A stretch of 64,000 bases of DNA from Bacteroidales bacterium KA00251. Lineage in GTDB: Bacteria > Bacteroidota > Bacteroidia > Bacteroidales > Porphyromonadaceae. Position 1 is the first letter of the stretch. Every line of letters begins with the position of its first letter. Position numbers and translations under genes: made by a program. Below, piece by piece: positions 47,124 to 55,512 of this stretch. Where the stretch lies: positions 1 through 64,000 of the forward strand of contig KQ959279.1 of the NCBI GenBank assembly GCA_001552775.1, written 5' to 3'. Under the pieces are notes generated by a model, which did not search any database, had not been told where the DNA came from, and saw only the letters and a list, made by a program, of their open reading frames with translations.

Positions 47124-47678
47124 TTATGCTTCTGCTTTATCTTCTGTTGTTTCTTCAGCAACAGGCTCAGCTTGCTCCTCTTGTTTGGGTTCTTCTTTTA
47201 CCTTTTGAGGCTCTTTGCTGATAATTTCTTCGTGATTTTCACTCACTACAGTCAGAGGAATATCTACCTGGACTTCGCGATGTAGACGAACCTGACAAGT
47301 ATAGTCACCGACCTCTTTAATGGCGCCTTTCATATAGATGATCTTACGATCTATATCAAAACCCTGATTTTGAAGTTCATCTGCAATCTGTATAGCAGTA
47401 ACGCTACCAAAGATCACACCGTACTTGGAGGTTTTTGCCTTCAATGTAAGTGATACACCAGCAAGTTTTGCAGCTCTAGCTTCAGCGTCTTTCTTTATAG
47501 CTTCCAGTTTGTGTTTGCGCTGTTTAAGGTTTTCAGCGAGTACCTTCTTAGCGCTTTCGGATGCTATTACAGCCATTCCACGAGGAATCAGGAAGTTTCT
47601 TCCATAGCCATCGGCTACGGTTACGATATCGTCCTTATAACCAAGGTTGAGGACATCTTCTTTTAATATAACTTGCAT
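47124..47678 (-). CDS. rplI: 50S ribosomal protein bL9
   Basis: 184 residues, longer than the ~150 of E. coli because of a C-terminal tail rich in Glu, Lys and Ala (about 150-184). The N-terminal rRNA-binding domain has [32 protein letters not shown] and the central helix is full length. It is last in the rpsF-rpsR-rplI operon and ends before a strong terminator. Confidence 0.97.
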   Translation of the reverse strand: MQVILKEDVLNLGYKDDIVTVADGYGRNFLIPRGMAVIASESAKKVLAENLKQRKHKLEAIKKDAEARAAKLAGVSLTLKAKTSKYGVIFGSVTAIQIADELQNQGFDIDRKIIYMKGAIKEVGDYTCQVRLHREVQVDIPLTVVSENHEEIISKEPQKVKEEPKQEEQAEPVAEETTEDKAEA

Positions 47679-47699
47679 TTCTCAGTTCTCCTCTCTTTG

Positions 47700-47966
47700 T
47701 TACTTCATATTATCAGCGACATAGGGCAAAAGAGCCAAGTGGCGTGCACGCTTTACGGCCTGAGCTACTCGTCTCTGGAACTTTAGCGAAGTACCCGTAA
47801 TGCGACGTGGCAAAATACGTCCTTGCTCGTTGAGAAACTTCTTCAAAAACTCGGGGTCTTTGTAATCAACATACTTGATGCCTGCTTTTTTGAAGCGGCA
47901 ATATTTAGGCTTACGGTTTTGCATCCGTGGCCTCATATAACGCGTTCTTCTTTTCTTCACTGCCAT
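47700..47966 (-). CDS. rpsR: 30S ribosomal protein bS18
   Basis: 88 residues. [55 protein letters not shown] is the diagnostic pattern (positions about 20-85), cited here as key blocks CRFKK, DYKDPE, RITGTS and [11 protein letters not shown]. It binds the platform of the small subunit with bS6, whose gene ends 3 bp upstream. Confidence 0.97.
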   Translation of the reverse strand: MAVKKRRTRYMRPRMQNRKPKYCRFKKAGIKYVDYKDPEFLKKFLNEQGRILPRRITGTSLKFQRRVAQAVKRARHLALLPYVADNMK

Positions 47967-47969
47967 AGC

Positions 47970-48344
47970 TTAGTTCCTTTCTTCTTCGTGAGTTGTTACA
48001 GGTTCTTCTTTCTTTTGCGATTTGAGGCGACGACGCTTTTCAGCATATTCGCGAGCAAACTTGTCCTGACGAATGGTAAGGAAGCGAATGACACGCTCAT
48101 CGCGTCGCAGATTCACTTCTAGCTTTTCAATGACACTAGGCTCTGCATTGTACTCTACTAACTGATAAAAACCAGTAGTCTTCTTTTCGATGGGGTAAGC
48201 CAGCATGCGGAGTCCCCAATCCTCTTCGTTCACAATTTCGGCTCCTTCCTGACGAAGAAGGTCAGTGAACTTCTGTACCGCTTCCTTCATCTGCTGGTCA
48301 GATAAAACGGGAGTAAAAATGAAAACGGTTTCGTAACTGTTCAT
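47970..48344 (-). CDS. rpsF: 30S ribosomal protein bS6
   Basis: 124 residues. [14 protein letters not shown] at the start, [18 protein letters not shown] in the middle and [13 protein letters not shown] are typical. The C-terminal tail is Arg/Lys/Glu-rich. It is the first gene of its operon. Confidence 0.97.
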   Translation of the reverse strand: MNSYETVFIFTPVLSDQQMKEAVQKFTDLLRQEGAEIVNEEDWGLRMLAYPIEKKTTGFYQLVEYNAEPSVIEKLEVNLRRDERVIRFLTIRQDKFAREYAEKRRRLKSQKKEEPVTTHEEERN

Positions 48345-48460
48345 ATTCTAGTTCTTCTAATTGTAACTTTTGGTGATTGTTCTAGAGGCTTGACTCCTCC
48401 ACTTCAGTGCAAAACCTTTTTACGCCACAGCAGAAAGAGCCGAGTAATATTCACCGACTG

Positions 48461-48468
48461 CAAAGGTA
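48461..48468 (-). promoter_or_regulatory. -7 box (TACCTTTG) of the rpsF operon
   Basis: Exact TACCTTTG on the minus strand, 116 bp before the rpsF ATG. The leader between them could host autoregulation by bS6:bS18, as known in other bacteria, but I did not identify the mimic structure. Confidence 0.6.
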
Positions 48469-48538
48469 CTACTTTTCCATGAATAAAATAGTATTCCTTC
48501 TACTAAAACTTCATCTCCTACTAAAGAAACAACTCTAA

Positions 48539-49210
48539 GAAGGAAACATACACTACACCCCCAAGGAAGCAAGCAATCTTAGCTACTCTCTTTACCTCAA
48601 CAAGGGGAGTCACACGCTTAAACTTGCTATCGTGGGGAACAACAAAGGGGAAGCTGAGGTTGCGGGGCTTAAAGCGAGCCTTTATTACGACAGCGGACAA
48701 ACACAAACCTACATCCGCGGAAGTGGACTTCGTTTCTTTGGCTCTGCCGACCGCTTTGTAGACATTGACTACCGCGAGGAAGTATGGATGGATATGGGCT
48801 TACCAAGTGGAGATATGTGGCTGAATGACAACCCCTACACCATGCGCGTAAAAGGAGGAGTAAAAGTGGACAAGCTGACGGCTGACGAAGTGGAAACCAC
48901 TGGTGCTGTCCTCTGTGGAGGAAGTATGGATTGGAGTGGTAACACGTTGAAAAGCTTTGGCAAATACAAGAACGCTAGAGGATATGGCATTCCACGCGCA
49001 GAGTACGACAATAGCAAGAAAGTGTTTGTTGTGTACCACTCTATAGGTCACACCAACTATGTACCTATGATTACCGCTACAGCAGGGTCGTGGGCAGACT
49101 TGCCACACGTTGTGGGAGTGAATGCATACAGCTTTGAAATTGCCTTCATCAATTCCAGCAATGAGCGCAACCAATGGAGCTTTAATTATACTTGTTTCAA
49201 AGCAGACTAG
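48539..49210 (+). pseudogene. 5'-truncated phage-type tail/structural protein remnant
   Basis: The frame is open from a TAA at 48536-48538 to 49210 but has no ATG, GTG or TTG before the GTG at 48632. Protein-like sequence clearly continues upstream of that GTG (NLSYSLYLNKGSHTLKLAIV), so the start is missing rather than at 48632. The body, with SLYYDSGQTQTYIRGSGLRF, VDIDYREEVWMDMGLP, VKVDKLTADEVETTGAVLCG and a C-terminal NAYSFEIAFINSS, resembles the C-terminal part of large tail/adsorption proteins of Bacteroidetes phages as I recall them. An ATG at 48479 is in the same frame but cut off by the TAA. No other phage gene, integrase or att site is adjacent. Confidence 0.55.
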
Positions 49211-49230
49211 CTACCAATAAGGCAAAAGAA

Positions 49231-49260
49231 AAAGGGCATTCCTTTGAGGAGTGCCCTTTT
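49231..49260. terminator. Bidirectional terminator between convergent genes
   Basis: AAAGGGCATTCCT pairs with AGGAGTGCCCTTT (one wobble) around a TTG loop, with A on the left and T on the right so that it can act on both strands. It serves the phage remnant (plus) and the lipoprotein gene (minus). Confidence 0.9.
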
Positions 49261-49282
49261 GTATTAGCTAGTAGAAGTTTTC

Positions 49283-49948
49283 TTATAATTCCCCCTTAGC
49301 TTTTAATTCTTTCCAAGCTTTGTCGGTTATAGGAATAAAAGTAAAAGCTTCTTGAAAAAGTCGGTATACCTCTTCATTATTGCCTTCGCTCCAAGCTTTA
49401 CGAATAGCCTTTTGCGCTACATCCATTTTTGCATTTGGAATATAAGCGATAACACGCGTATTTGAAGGAATAACCACTCCATCGTCTGTAGTAATAGGGT
49501 CAATATTACATATCACAAGGCGCACATCTCTACGTGATATCCATCCATCATCAAGGAGTGTCCACTTCTCCACGCGCTTACCATCTATTTTGTGGGGTCG
49601 TTTACTGATTACCATTTCCGACCACATCTTAATACGACAATTCTCTATATCTCTTAACTTGTCTGTAACAGCATAATTGCCTTGTTGATTTTTGGTATCA
49701 ACACTGATAATAGTTGAAGCGTATTTTACGATATTGAGAGGAGAGAGGAGGAGATTCCCCTCTTCTTGTTTTTCAGTTTCAGTTTTCATTGTGTTTGAAT
49801 TTCTTACATTGAGGTAGAGAAAAGATCCCTCTTTTGCATAGAAGGGCTCTTTTTCTTTCTGTGTGGGCTGAGACTTGCCGTTGCACCCCACGAGAGCAAC
49901 CGCCCCGAGAACGAAGGCTAGTGCTACAAAGAGTTTTGTCTTTTTCAT
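49283..49948 (-). CDS. Lipoprotein of unknown function
   Basis: 221 residues from the ATG at 49948. The first 20 residues are a lipoprotein signal: basic KKTK, a hydrophobic LFVALAFVLGAVALVGC, with the lipobox ending in LVGC. The mature part has no domain I recognise; it contains a WTLLDDGWISRRDVRLVICN segment and a C-terminal helical region (about 180-221). A longer frame to 50014 would cross the -7 box and is rejected. It lies next to the decayed phage gene and the 22-bp array, so it may be accessory. Confidence 0.7.
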   Translation of the reverse strand: MKKTKLFVALAFVLGAVALVGCNGKSQPTQKEKEPFYAKEGSFLYLNVRNSNTMKTETEKQEEGNLLLSPLNIVKYASTIISVDTKNQQGNYAVTDKLRDIENCRIKMWSEMVISKRPHKIDGKRVEKWTLLDDGWISRRDVRLVICNIDPITTDDGVVIPSNTRVIAYIPNAKMDVAQKAIRKAWSEGNNEEVYRLFQEAFTFIPITDKAWKELKAKGEL

Positions 49949-49978
49949 CTTGAAATAAATAGGGTTAATCTTCCATAG

Positions 49979-49986
49979 CAAAGGTA
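49979..49986 (-). promoter_or_regulatory. -7 box (TACCTTTG) of the lipoprotein gene
   Basis: Exact TACCTTTG on the minus strand, 30 bp before the ATG at 49948. The tandem array at 50024-50133 begins 38 bp further upstream, i.e. just beyond the expected -33 region. Confidence 0.6.
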
Positions 49987-50023
49987 ATGCTTTTCCCCAG
50001 AAATTGCTTCCCAATTTTCGCCC

Positions 50024-50133
50024 GAAAATGTTCCGAGAGATTTTGGAAAATGTTCCGAGAGATTTTGGGAAATGTTCCGAGAGTTTTTGAAAAATGTTCC
50101 GAGAGATTTTGGGAAATGTTCCGAGAGATTTCT
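50024..50133. repeat. Five-copy 22-bp tandem array
   Basis: Five head-to-tail 22-bp copies, each made of two 11-bp half-units close to GAAAATGTTCC and GAGAGATTTTG. Starts are at 50024, 50046, 50068, 50090 and 50112. Variation between copies is slight. It lies directly upstream of the lipoprotein promoter. It is not a CRISPR array, because there are no spacers. The rest of the 434-bp gap 49949-50382 holds the two promoters listed. Confidence 0.95.
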
Positions 50134-50317
50134 CTGTCTTTGAATATAGGTAATATTTACTTACATGAAAGAAGAGGGTTCTAGCGAGTCAGCCCAAAGT
50201 GTGCGCGTGGAGGGGAAAGGAGCATATGGTTACACTGAAAACATTTGAACGTGCGTGGAATAATCCCTGTGCTTTATGACGCTTGAGCAACTTGTTTTAC
50301 GATTCTCCCCAATTTTG

Positions 50318-50325
50318 TACCTTTG
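50318..50325 (+). promoter_or_regulatory. -7 box (TACCTTTG) of the YeiH-family gene
   Basis: Exact TACCTTTG, 57 bp before the ATG at 50383; a TTG lies 23 nt upstream, slightly far for the consensus. Confidence 0.55.
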
Positions 50326-50382
50326 CCACACTTTGAGACTCCAAGATAGAATCTCTTTAGACGAACAAAAAGAACAGAAACA

Positions 50383-51438
50383 ATGAATAGCACTCAAAAT
50401 CAGACAATGGGTATTATCCCCAGGATTCTATACCCTTCGCTAGTAATTCTACTCTCTCTTACTCTACTGCTAGGACTTTTTGATCCCTTAGCGAACTATA
50501 CATCTTGGCTTACCCCCCCAGTTGCTCTAGCAATAGGACTAGTCTATGCCCTCATCTTTGGTGCCACACACCCCAAGGTCAATAAAGTCGGTTCAAAGTG
50601 GCTTCTCCAATATTCAGTTGTAGGCTTAGGATTTGGGATGAATCTCAAGGCGGCAATAGCAGCAGGATCCCAAGGGATGCTCTTTACCATTATTTCGGTG
50701 ATTGGCACACTTTTTTTTGGGTGGCTCATCGGGCGGAAAATTTTGAAGCTAAACTCTAATATCTCGCGACTCATTAGTTCGGGTACAGCCATCTGTGGAG
50801 GTAGTGCAATCGCTGCAGTTATGCCTATAATAAAAGCTAAAGAGGATGAAAGTTCTATAGCACTAGGTACCATTTTTATCCTTAATGCAATAGCCTTATT
50901 CATTTTCCCCACTATTGGACACTGGGCTGACCTTAGTCAAGAACAGTTTGGTACATGGGCTGCTATCGCTATCCACGACACAAGTTCGGTAGTAGGCGCA
51001 GGCGAAACCTACGGACCACAAGCTCTTGAAGTGGCTACCACTGTAAAGCTTACACGTGCTCTTTGGATAGTACCTCTTACACTTTTCTTTAGCCTGATAG
51101 CGAACTACGAACGAAAAAAAGCCAATAAAGCCGGTGCTGTAGCCTCTAGCGATAATGAAAGAAAGGGATTTTTACAACGACTTCCAGTACCTCTTTTTAT
51201 CATTTTCTTCATACTAGCCATCGTTTTAAACACCTATATTCTAGAAAATTACGTTCCTATGGTTGGATCCTTTATAAAAGGCATTGCCAAAAAAGGGCTT
51301 ACCCTCTCACTCTTTTTCATTGGGGCTTCTTTAACCCGCAAAGTGATCGTGAGTGTAGGTCCTAAAGCTATGCTACAAGGGATTCTCTTATGGGTGCTTA
51401 TCAGTGTCGGCTCCTTTGTATTTATTAGCTTCATGTAA
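50383..51438 (+). CDS. YeiH-family (UPF0324) putative anion exporter
   Basis: 351 residues with about ten predicted membrane segments. Family motifs are VVGLGFGMNL, LISSGTAICGGSAIAAV, IALGTIFILNAIALFIFP and AIHDTSSVVGAG. Members are often annotated as putative sulfate exporters, and the substrate is unproven. It has its own promoter and converges with mutY, with only 16 bp between the stop codons. Confidence 0.9.
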   Translation: MNSTQNQTMGIIPRILYPSLVILLSLTLLLGLFDPLANYTSWLTPPVALAIGLVYALIFGATHPKVNKVGSKWLLQYSVVGLGFGMNLKAAIAAGSQGMLFTIISVIGTLFFGWLIGRKILKLNSNISRLISSGTAICGGSAIAAVMPIIKAKEDESSIALGTIFILNAIALFIFPTIGHWADLSQEQFGTWAAIAIHDTSSVVGAGETYGPQALEVATTVKLTRALWIVPLTLFFSLIANYERKKANKAGAVASSDNERKGFLQRLPVPLFIIFFILAIVLNTYILENYVPMVGSFIKGIAKKGLTLSLFFIGASLTRKVIVSVGPKAMLQGILLWVLISVGSFVFISFM

Positions 51439-51454
51439 AGCTATCCGCAAAGGA

Positions 51455-52570
51455 CTATTCTTCTAAAAAACTAGGAAGGTATTTGAAAATCGCAGCAGGT
51501 AAAGGATACTGCTCTAAGTCCTCAGCGGATATCAGCCTATATTCACACCAAGGGGTCTTTGACTCATCAAAAAGAGTCGTTATCGAAGATCGATAGAAGG
51601 TAAGATGAAGCCTTCGGTGGGAGAGAATATGCTTAGCACGAAGCACCTTTCCCTCCACATGCTCTGCAACTTCTACGCCCCACATTCGCTCCACTTTCTC
51701 GCGAAGCTCCTCTTGTTTAAGAGGAGTTTCGCTTTCTATAAGGGGTAGCTGGTACAATCCTTGCCAAATATCTTTCTTCTTTCTCTTTTCAAGGACAATC
51801 TTTCCTTCTCCATCCACGAGGTAAAAGAAAAAGAAATAAAGATCCTTAAGGGGCACTTTCCTTTTCTTAATAGGAAAATCAACCGCTTGTGGCAAATTTG
51901 CTACTTTACAAAAGGATTCTAGCGGACAGCGATCGCATAGCGGAAGCCTAGGTGTACACACAGTTGCCCCTATATCCATCAACGCTTGATTAAGAACAGA
52001 AGCGTCTCCTTCCTCTATGATTTGGTGAGCTAGGCGTAGGTAGAGTTTTTTCCCCACTGTAGAGTCAATGGGTTCCCTGGAGGCATAGACGCGGCTCAGT
52101 ACCCTTTGCAAATTACCATCTACTGCAGGATAGCTGAGTCCAAAAGCAAAAGAGGCAATCGCACCAGCAGTATAATCTCCCACACCAGGCAACGTCCGGA
52201 TCTTCTCATAGGAGGAGGGAAATACTCCCCTCCACTCATGAACAATCTTTTGTGCGGCCTTGTGAAGGTTTCGAGCACGGGTATAATATCCAAGTCCCTG
52301 CCACAGACGAAGGACTTCCTCTTCTGAGGCTTGAGCCAACGACTCTATCGTAGGAAAAGATTTAAGAAAATCAAAATAATAGGCAGTTCCTTGATCAATA
52401 CGAGTCTGCTGAAGAATAATCTCAGAGAGCCATATCTTATAGGGATCAGTAGTCTCTCGCCAAGGTAGCAATCGCCCATTTTTGCAGAACCAATCAGCCA
52501 AGGCAGTGGCTATTTTTCTTGCCAATAGCTTATCCTGCCACAAGGCCTTTTGCTCCTCCTTGTCATCCAT
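51455..52570 (-). CDS. mutY: A/G-specific adenine DNA glycosylase
   Basis: 371 residues. It removes adenine mispaired with 8-oxoguanine. The catalytic Glu is in SEIILQQTRIDQ, the helix-hairpin-helix in LPGVGDYTAGAIASFAFG, the catalytic Asp in AVDGNLQRVLSR, and the [4Fe-4S] ligands in CTPRLPLCDRCPLESFC. The C-terminal NUDIX-like domain (about 235-360) recognises the 8-oxoG strand. It follows the Na/Pi cotransporter gene by 42 bp. Confidence 0.97.
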   Translation of the reverse strand: MDDKEEQKALWQDKLLARKIATALADWFCKNGRLLPWRETTDPYKIWLSEIILQQTRIDQGTAYYFDFLKSFPTIESLAQASEEEVLRLWQGLGYYTRARNLHKAAQKIVHEWRGVFPSSYEKIRTLPGVGDYTAGAIASFAFGLSYPAVDGNLQRVLSRVYASREPIDSTVGKKLYLRLAHQIIEEGDASVLNQALMDIGATVCTPRLPLCDRCPLESFCKVANLPQAVDFPIKKRKVPLKDLYFFFFYLVDGEGKIVLEKRKKKDIWQGLYQLPLIESETPLKQEELREKVERMWGVEVAEHVEGKVLRAKHILSHRRLHLTFYRSSITTLFDESKTPWCEYRLISAEDLEQYPLPAAIFKYLPSFLEE

Positions 52571-52612
52571 GCGTGTATAATTTGAACGGCAAAGGACCCC
52601 TCTTTTGCATGC

Positions 52613-54439
52613 TTATGCGTGCTTGAATCCAGTAACAGCTTCCACTACATTAATTGCATAGTCGCCAAGTTGCTCAAATTCGTCAATCAAGTCGCGATAA
52701 TAGACAGACTCGGGATAGTCGTAGCAATGTTCATCAATTGCTTTGATATTTTCCTTGATCAGAATGTCCCGTTTGTTGTTCATATCATGCTCAAGATTTT
52801 CTGCTAGATAGAAGAGGTCGGGTTTCTTTGGTTGTGCATCAAGTGTATAAGTTGTGTGTTCTACAATCTTCTCCGCCAGTTCCATCAGTTCAGCCACATG
52901 TTGCTGAATTACTTCGGGGAAGGTTACTTCAGAATCGTTGCGGCGCTTAATGATTTGCCCCATATTATAGCAAGCATCGCCCATACTTTCGATTTCTGTT
53001 GTAGCTGAAATAAGCTTTCTTATTTCTCGTCTTGTTTCGTTGCTTAGCTCTTCTTCAGAAAGTATACTGAGATACTCTACCACTTCAATCTCAATGCGAT
53101 CGCATATATTCTCATATTTTTGAAGCCTATTGAAGTTTTGCTCAAAGATATTGGCCTCCTCATTCTCTAGTAGGTTTTTCACCATGGAGAGCATTTCTTG
53201 TATTTTCCTTGAGTAGCCTGTGATCTCCTTTTGAGCTTGTAGCACTGCAAACTCAGCCGTACTCCTCATTCCTGTACGGATAAACTTGAGATGAGCATAC
53301 TCTTTCTTTTTGATTTTTTTCTTAGCAGGACGTATTACGACTTCACAAATACGCTTATATAAGGGGATAAACCAAATCATTATAAAGGTATTCGTAATAT
53401 TGAAAAGAGTATGGAATAGAGCTAAGCCCATACTACAAGCCCCACCCATAGCCACAACTTGATTTTGCATTGCAAGCATAGAGCTATCGCCTACAATCGG
53501 AGTTGAACCTGTAATCATCTCAATCTCTTTAGGCGAGTAGTTGTTGGATAGATCCGCAATAAAGGAAGAAAGCTCTCGTGGGTCTGCATTGACTCCTGTG
53601 ACCATGTTTCCTACTAAATTCACCAACGGGTAATAAAAAACTAGTACCCACACTACCCCCATTACATTAAATAAAAAGTGCGAAAAAGCAGTGCGTTTTG
53701 CAATGACATTGGCATTGAGTGCAGCAAGGTTAGCGGTAATGGTAGTACCTATATTTTCCCCTAATATCATTGCTGTACCCATTTCAAAAGGTATCCACCC
53801 TTTGACGCACATAATCAATGTAATTGCCACTGTCGCACTAGACGATTGTACGATAATCGTCATAAGAGTACCGATAAAGAGGAAAAGAAGCACAGAGCCA
53901 AAGCCCATATCGGTATAACGTTGTAGGAAGGAAAGGATTTCTGGGTTGGACTGTAAGTCGGGCATTGAATCCTTAAGGAACTGCAACCCTAAGAAAAGAA
54001 GAGAAAAGCCAATCACAAATTCTCCCCATGAATTCCAATTTTCCTTTTTTGAAAAGATAAGAGGAAGTGCTACAGCGAGTAAAGGTACCGCAAAGGTGGC
54101 AATATCAAACTTAAAGCCAAGTAGTGAAATAATCCACGCAGTGACGGTAGTACCAATATTGGCCCCCATGATTACGCTGATTGACTGTCCGAGAGAGAGC
54201 AATCCAGCATTAGCAAAACTTACCACCATCAAAGTGGTTGCTGACGAGCTCTGTATAAGTGCGGTTACGAGCACTCCTGTGAGGACTCCTAAAAAGCGGT
54301 TTTTGGTCATCGCGGAGAGGATGGAACGCATCTTATCTCCCGATATTTTTTGGAGGCCATCGCTCATCACCTTCATTCCATAAAGAAAAAGAGTGAGAGC
54401 TCCTAAAAGGTAAAGTACATCTACTATGCCGTATTCCAC
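52613..54439 (-). CDS. Na/Pi cotransporter family protein with PhoU-like domain
   Basis: 608 residues with a GTG start. The membrane part (about 1-380) contains two Na/Pi-cotransporter repeats: GVLVTALIQSSSATTLMVV and GTLMTIIVQSSSATVAITL, each with the QSSSA motif, followed by MGANIGTTVTAW and LGENIGTTITANLA. The C-terminal part (about 400-600) is a helical PhoU-like domain. It would take up phosphate with sodium at the inner membrane. It has a strong promoter at 54549. Confidence 0.93.
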   Translation of the reverse strand: MEYGIVDVLYLLGALTLFLYGMKVMSDGLQKISGDKMRSILSAMTKNRFLGVLTGVLVTALIQSSSATTLMVVSFANAGLLSLGQSISVIMGANIGTTVTAWIISLLGFKFDIATFAVPLLAVALPLIFSKKENWNSWGEFVIGFSLLFLGLQFLKDSMPDLQSNPEILSFLQRYTDMGFGSVLLFLFIGTLMTIIVQSSSATVAITLIMCVKGWIPFEMGTAMILGENIGTTITANLAALNANVIAKRTAFSHFLFNVMGVVWVLVFYYPLVNLVGNMVTGVNADPRELSSFIADLSNNYSPKEIEMITGSTPIVGDSSMLAMQNQVVAMGGACSMGLALFHTLFNITNTFIMIWFIPLYKRICEVVIRPAKKKIKKKEYAHLKFIRTGMRSTAEFAVLQAQKEITGYSRKIQEMLSMVKNLLENEEANIFEQNFNRLQKYENICDRIEIEVVEYLSILSEEELSNETRREIRKLISATTEIESMGDACYNMGQIIKRRNDSEVTFPEVIQQHVAELMELAEKIVEHTTYTLDAQPKKPDLFYLAENLEHDMNNKRDILIKENIKAIDEHCYDYPESVYYRDLIDEFEQLGDYAINVVEAVTGFKHA

Positions 54440-54548
54440 GATTTTATTGGTTAGATTAATTGTTTCTCTCTACTTTTTTATATCAGGAAGCGGATCCTTT
54501 TGCCTTGAAACGTGATGATCGCACGATCCACTCCGCCTTTTCTTCACG

Positions 54549-54579
54549 CAAAGTTAACTTTTATTTCCTAGTGAGCAAA
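54549..54579 (-). promoter_or_regulatory. Promoter of the Na/Pi cotransporter gene
   Basis: On the minus strand, TTTG (54576-54579), a 19-nt spacer and TAACTTTG (54549-54556), 110 bp before the GTG start. Confidence 0.65.
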
Positions 54580-54662
54580 ATAGAAAAAGCCACAAGGCAA
54601 GTAGCTCCACTTCGCTGTGATCTTCCTAGGTAAAGCCTATAGTTTCCTTTTCTCAAAACATA

Positions 54663-54672
54663 GGGGGGGGGG
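54663..54672. repeat. Homopolymeric G10 tract
   Basis: Ten consecutive G on the plus strand in an AT-rich intergenic region, 84 bp upstream of the -33 box of the Na/Pi cotransporter promoter and 241 bp upstream of the rpsU -7 box. Apart from this tract and the two promoters, the 572-bp gap 54440-55011 shows nothing. Confidence 0.95.
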
Positions 54673-54912
54673 ACATTTCTTAAGACCCCTCTATCTTTCA
54701 TCAGCAGAAACCTCTTCCCGCACACAATGAATCAAAAAAAATAGAGTTGCTGACTTATACCACATGGAGGTTGTCAATGCTCTAGGAGAAGACAAACAAA
54801 ATCCCTTTATAGAGCCTCCTTCCTATAGATTAGAGTCGCCTATGAAAGAAATAAGCAATAAGGAAACCTATTGACAACAAGACAAGAAGAAGTGAGTTTA
54901 TAGCTTTTTTTG

Positions 54913-54920
54913 TACCTTTG
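54913..54920 (+). promoter_or_regulatory. -7 box (TACCTTTG) of rpsU
   Basis: Exact TACCTTTG, 91 bp before the rpsU ATG. No strong -33 box. Confidence 0.6.
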
Positions 54921-55011
54921 CAGATGCTGTGGAGAAAACTTTCATGAAGACTTCTGCTCCTAACAGCAAGCTAGATAATTGAGAAACAATAGTGATAACC
55001 CTTTAGAATCA

Positions 55012-55206
55012 ATGATTGTAGTACAAGTTAAAGAAGAAGAAAACATTGAGCGTGCCTTAAGACGCTACAAAAGAAAATTTGACAGAACAGGCAGAATGCG
55101 TGAGTTGCGTCGCCGTCAAGCTTTTGTATCCGACAGCGAAAGTAACCGCAAAATGTTGGAAAAAGCACGCTACGTGCAGAAGCTTCGCGAAGAGAGCGAA
55201 TTTTAG
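55012..55206 (+). CDS. rpsU: 30S ribosomal protein bS21
   Basis: 64 residues from the ATG at 55012, the usual length; an in-frame TTG 11 codons upstream would add a non-family extension. The pattern ENIERALRRYKRKFDRTGRM followed by RELRRRQAF is diagnostic. bS21 is involved in anti-Shine-Dalgarno access. In Bacteroidetes the gene precedes the xer-hpf-tuf region, as here. Confidence 0.95.
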   Translation: MIVVQVKEEENIERALRRYKRKFDRTGRMRELRRRQAFVSDSESNRKMLEKARYVQKLREESEF

Positions 55207-55366
55207 CTATTCGCAAAACATACTATCCACTATTAAGTCCTAGATAGAAATCCTCTAGGCGTGGGCAGACCTTTTGGAGCAGCTAACCACTAGTCCGCAA
55301 ATTATTAGGCATCTTAATAAAGGTAAAATGGTTAAGCTTAGCAAGGCACCTATTTAAGGAATAAAA

Positions 55367-55422
55367 GGTATAGGTATATGGTATTTAGAAAGGAGCGTTT
55401 AAGTCATTAAGCCACCTATACC
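55367..55422 (+). other. Structured segment in the rpsU 3' region
   Basis: GGTATAGGT at 55367-55375 pairs perfectly with ACCTATACC at 55414-55422 and encloses a 38-nt loop. Smaller inverted repeats lie upstream (CCTAGA/TCTAGG near 55241, CTTAA/TTAAG near 55315). The whole 306-bp rpsU-xer gap ends in a good terminator, so it is either a long structured 3' UTR or an unrecognised small RNA. No promoter box is seen inside it. Confidence 0.35.
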
Positions 55423-55444
55423 AATTGAGACTACATCAGAAAGA

Positions 55445-55476
55445 CCAGCCAAGGACACACTACTTGGCTGGTTTTA
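55445..55476 (+). terminator. Terminator between rpsU and the xer-hpf gene
   Basis: CCAGCCAAG and CTTGGCTGG form a perfect 9-bp stem followed by TTTTATTATTTT. It lies 239 bp after the rpsU stop. Confidence 0.85.
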
Positions 55477-55512
55477 TTATTTTCAACGCATCATGTTATC
55501 TATCCGTACACC

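Noticed and set aside
50024-50133. Possible CRISPR array
   Set aside because: The 22-bp copies are contiguous with no spacers, and there are no cas genes in the window.
49987-50184. Plus-strand repetitive peptide frame across the 22-bp array
   Set aside because: 22 is not a multiple of three, so the peptide repeats only every three units; it overlaps the lipoprotein promoter and has no homology-like features.
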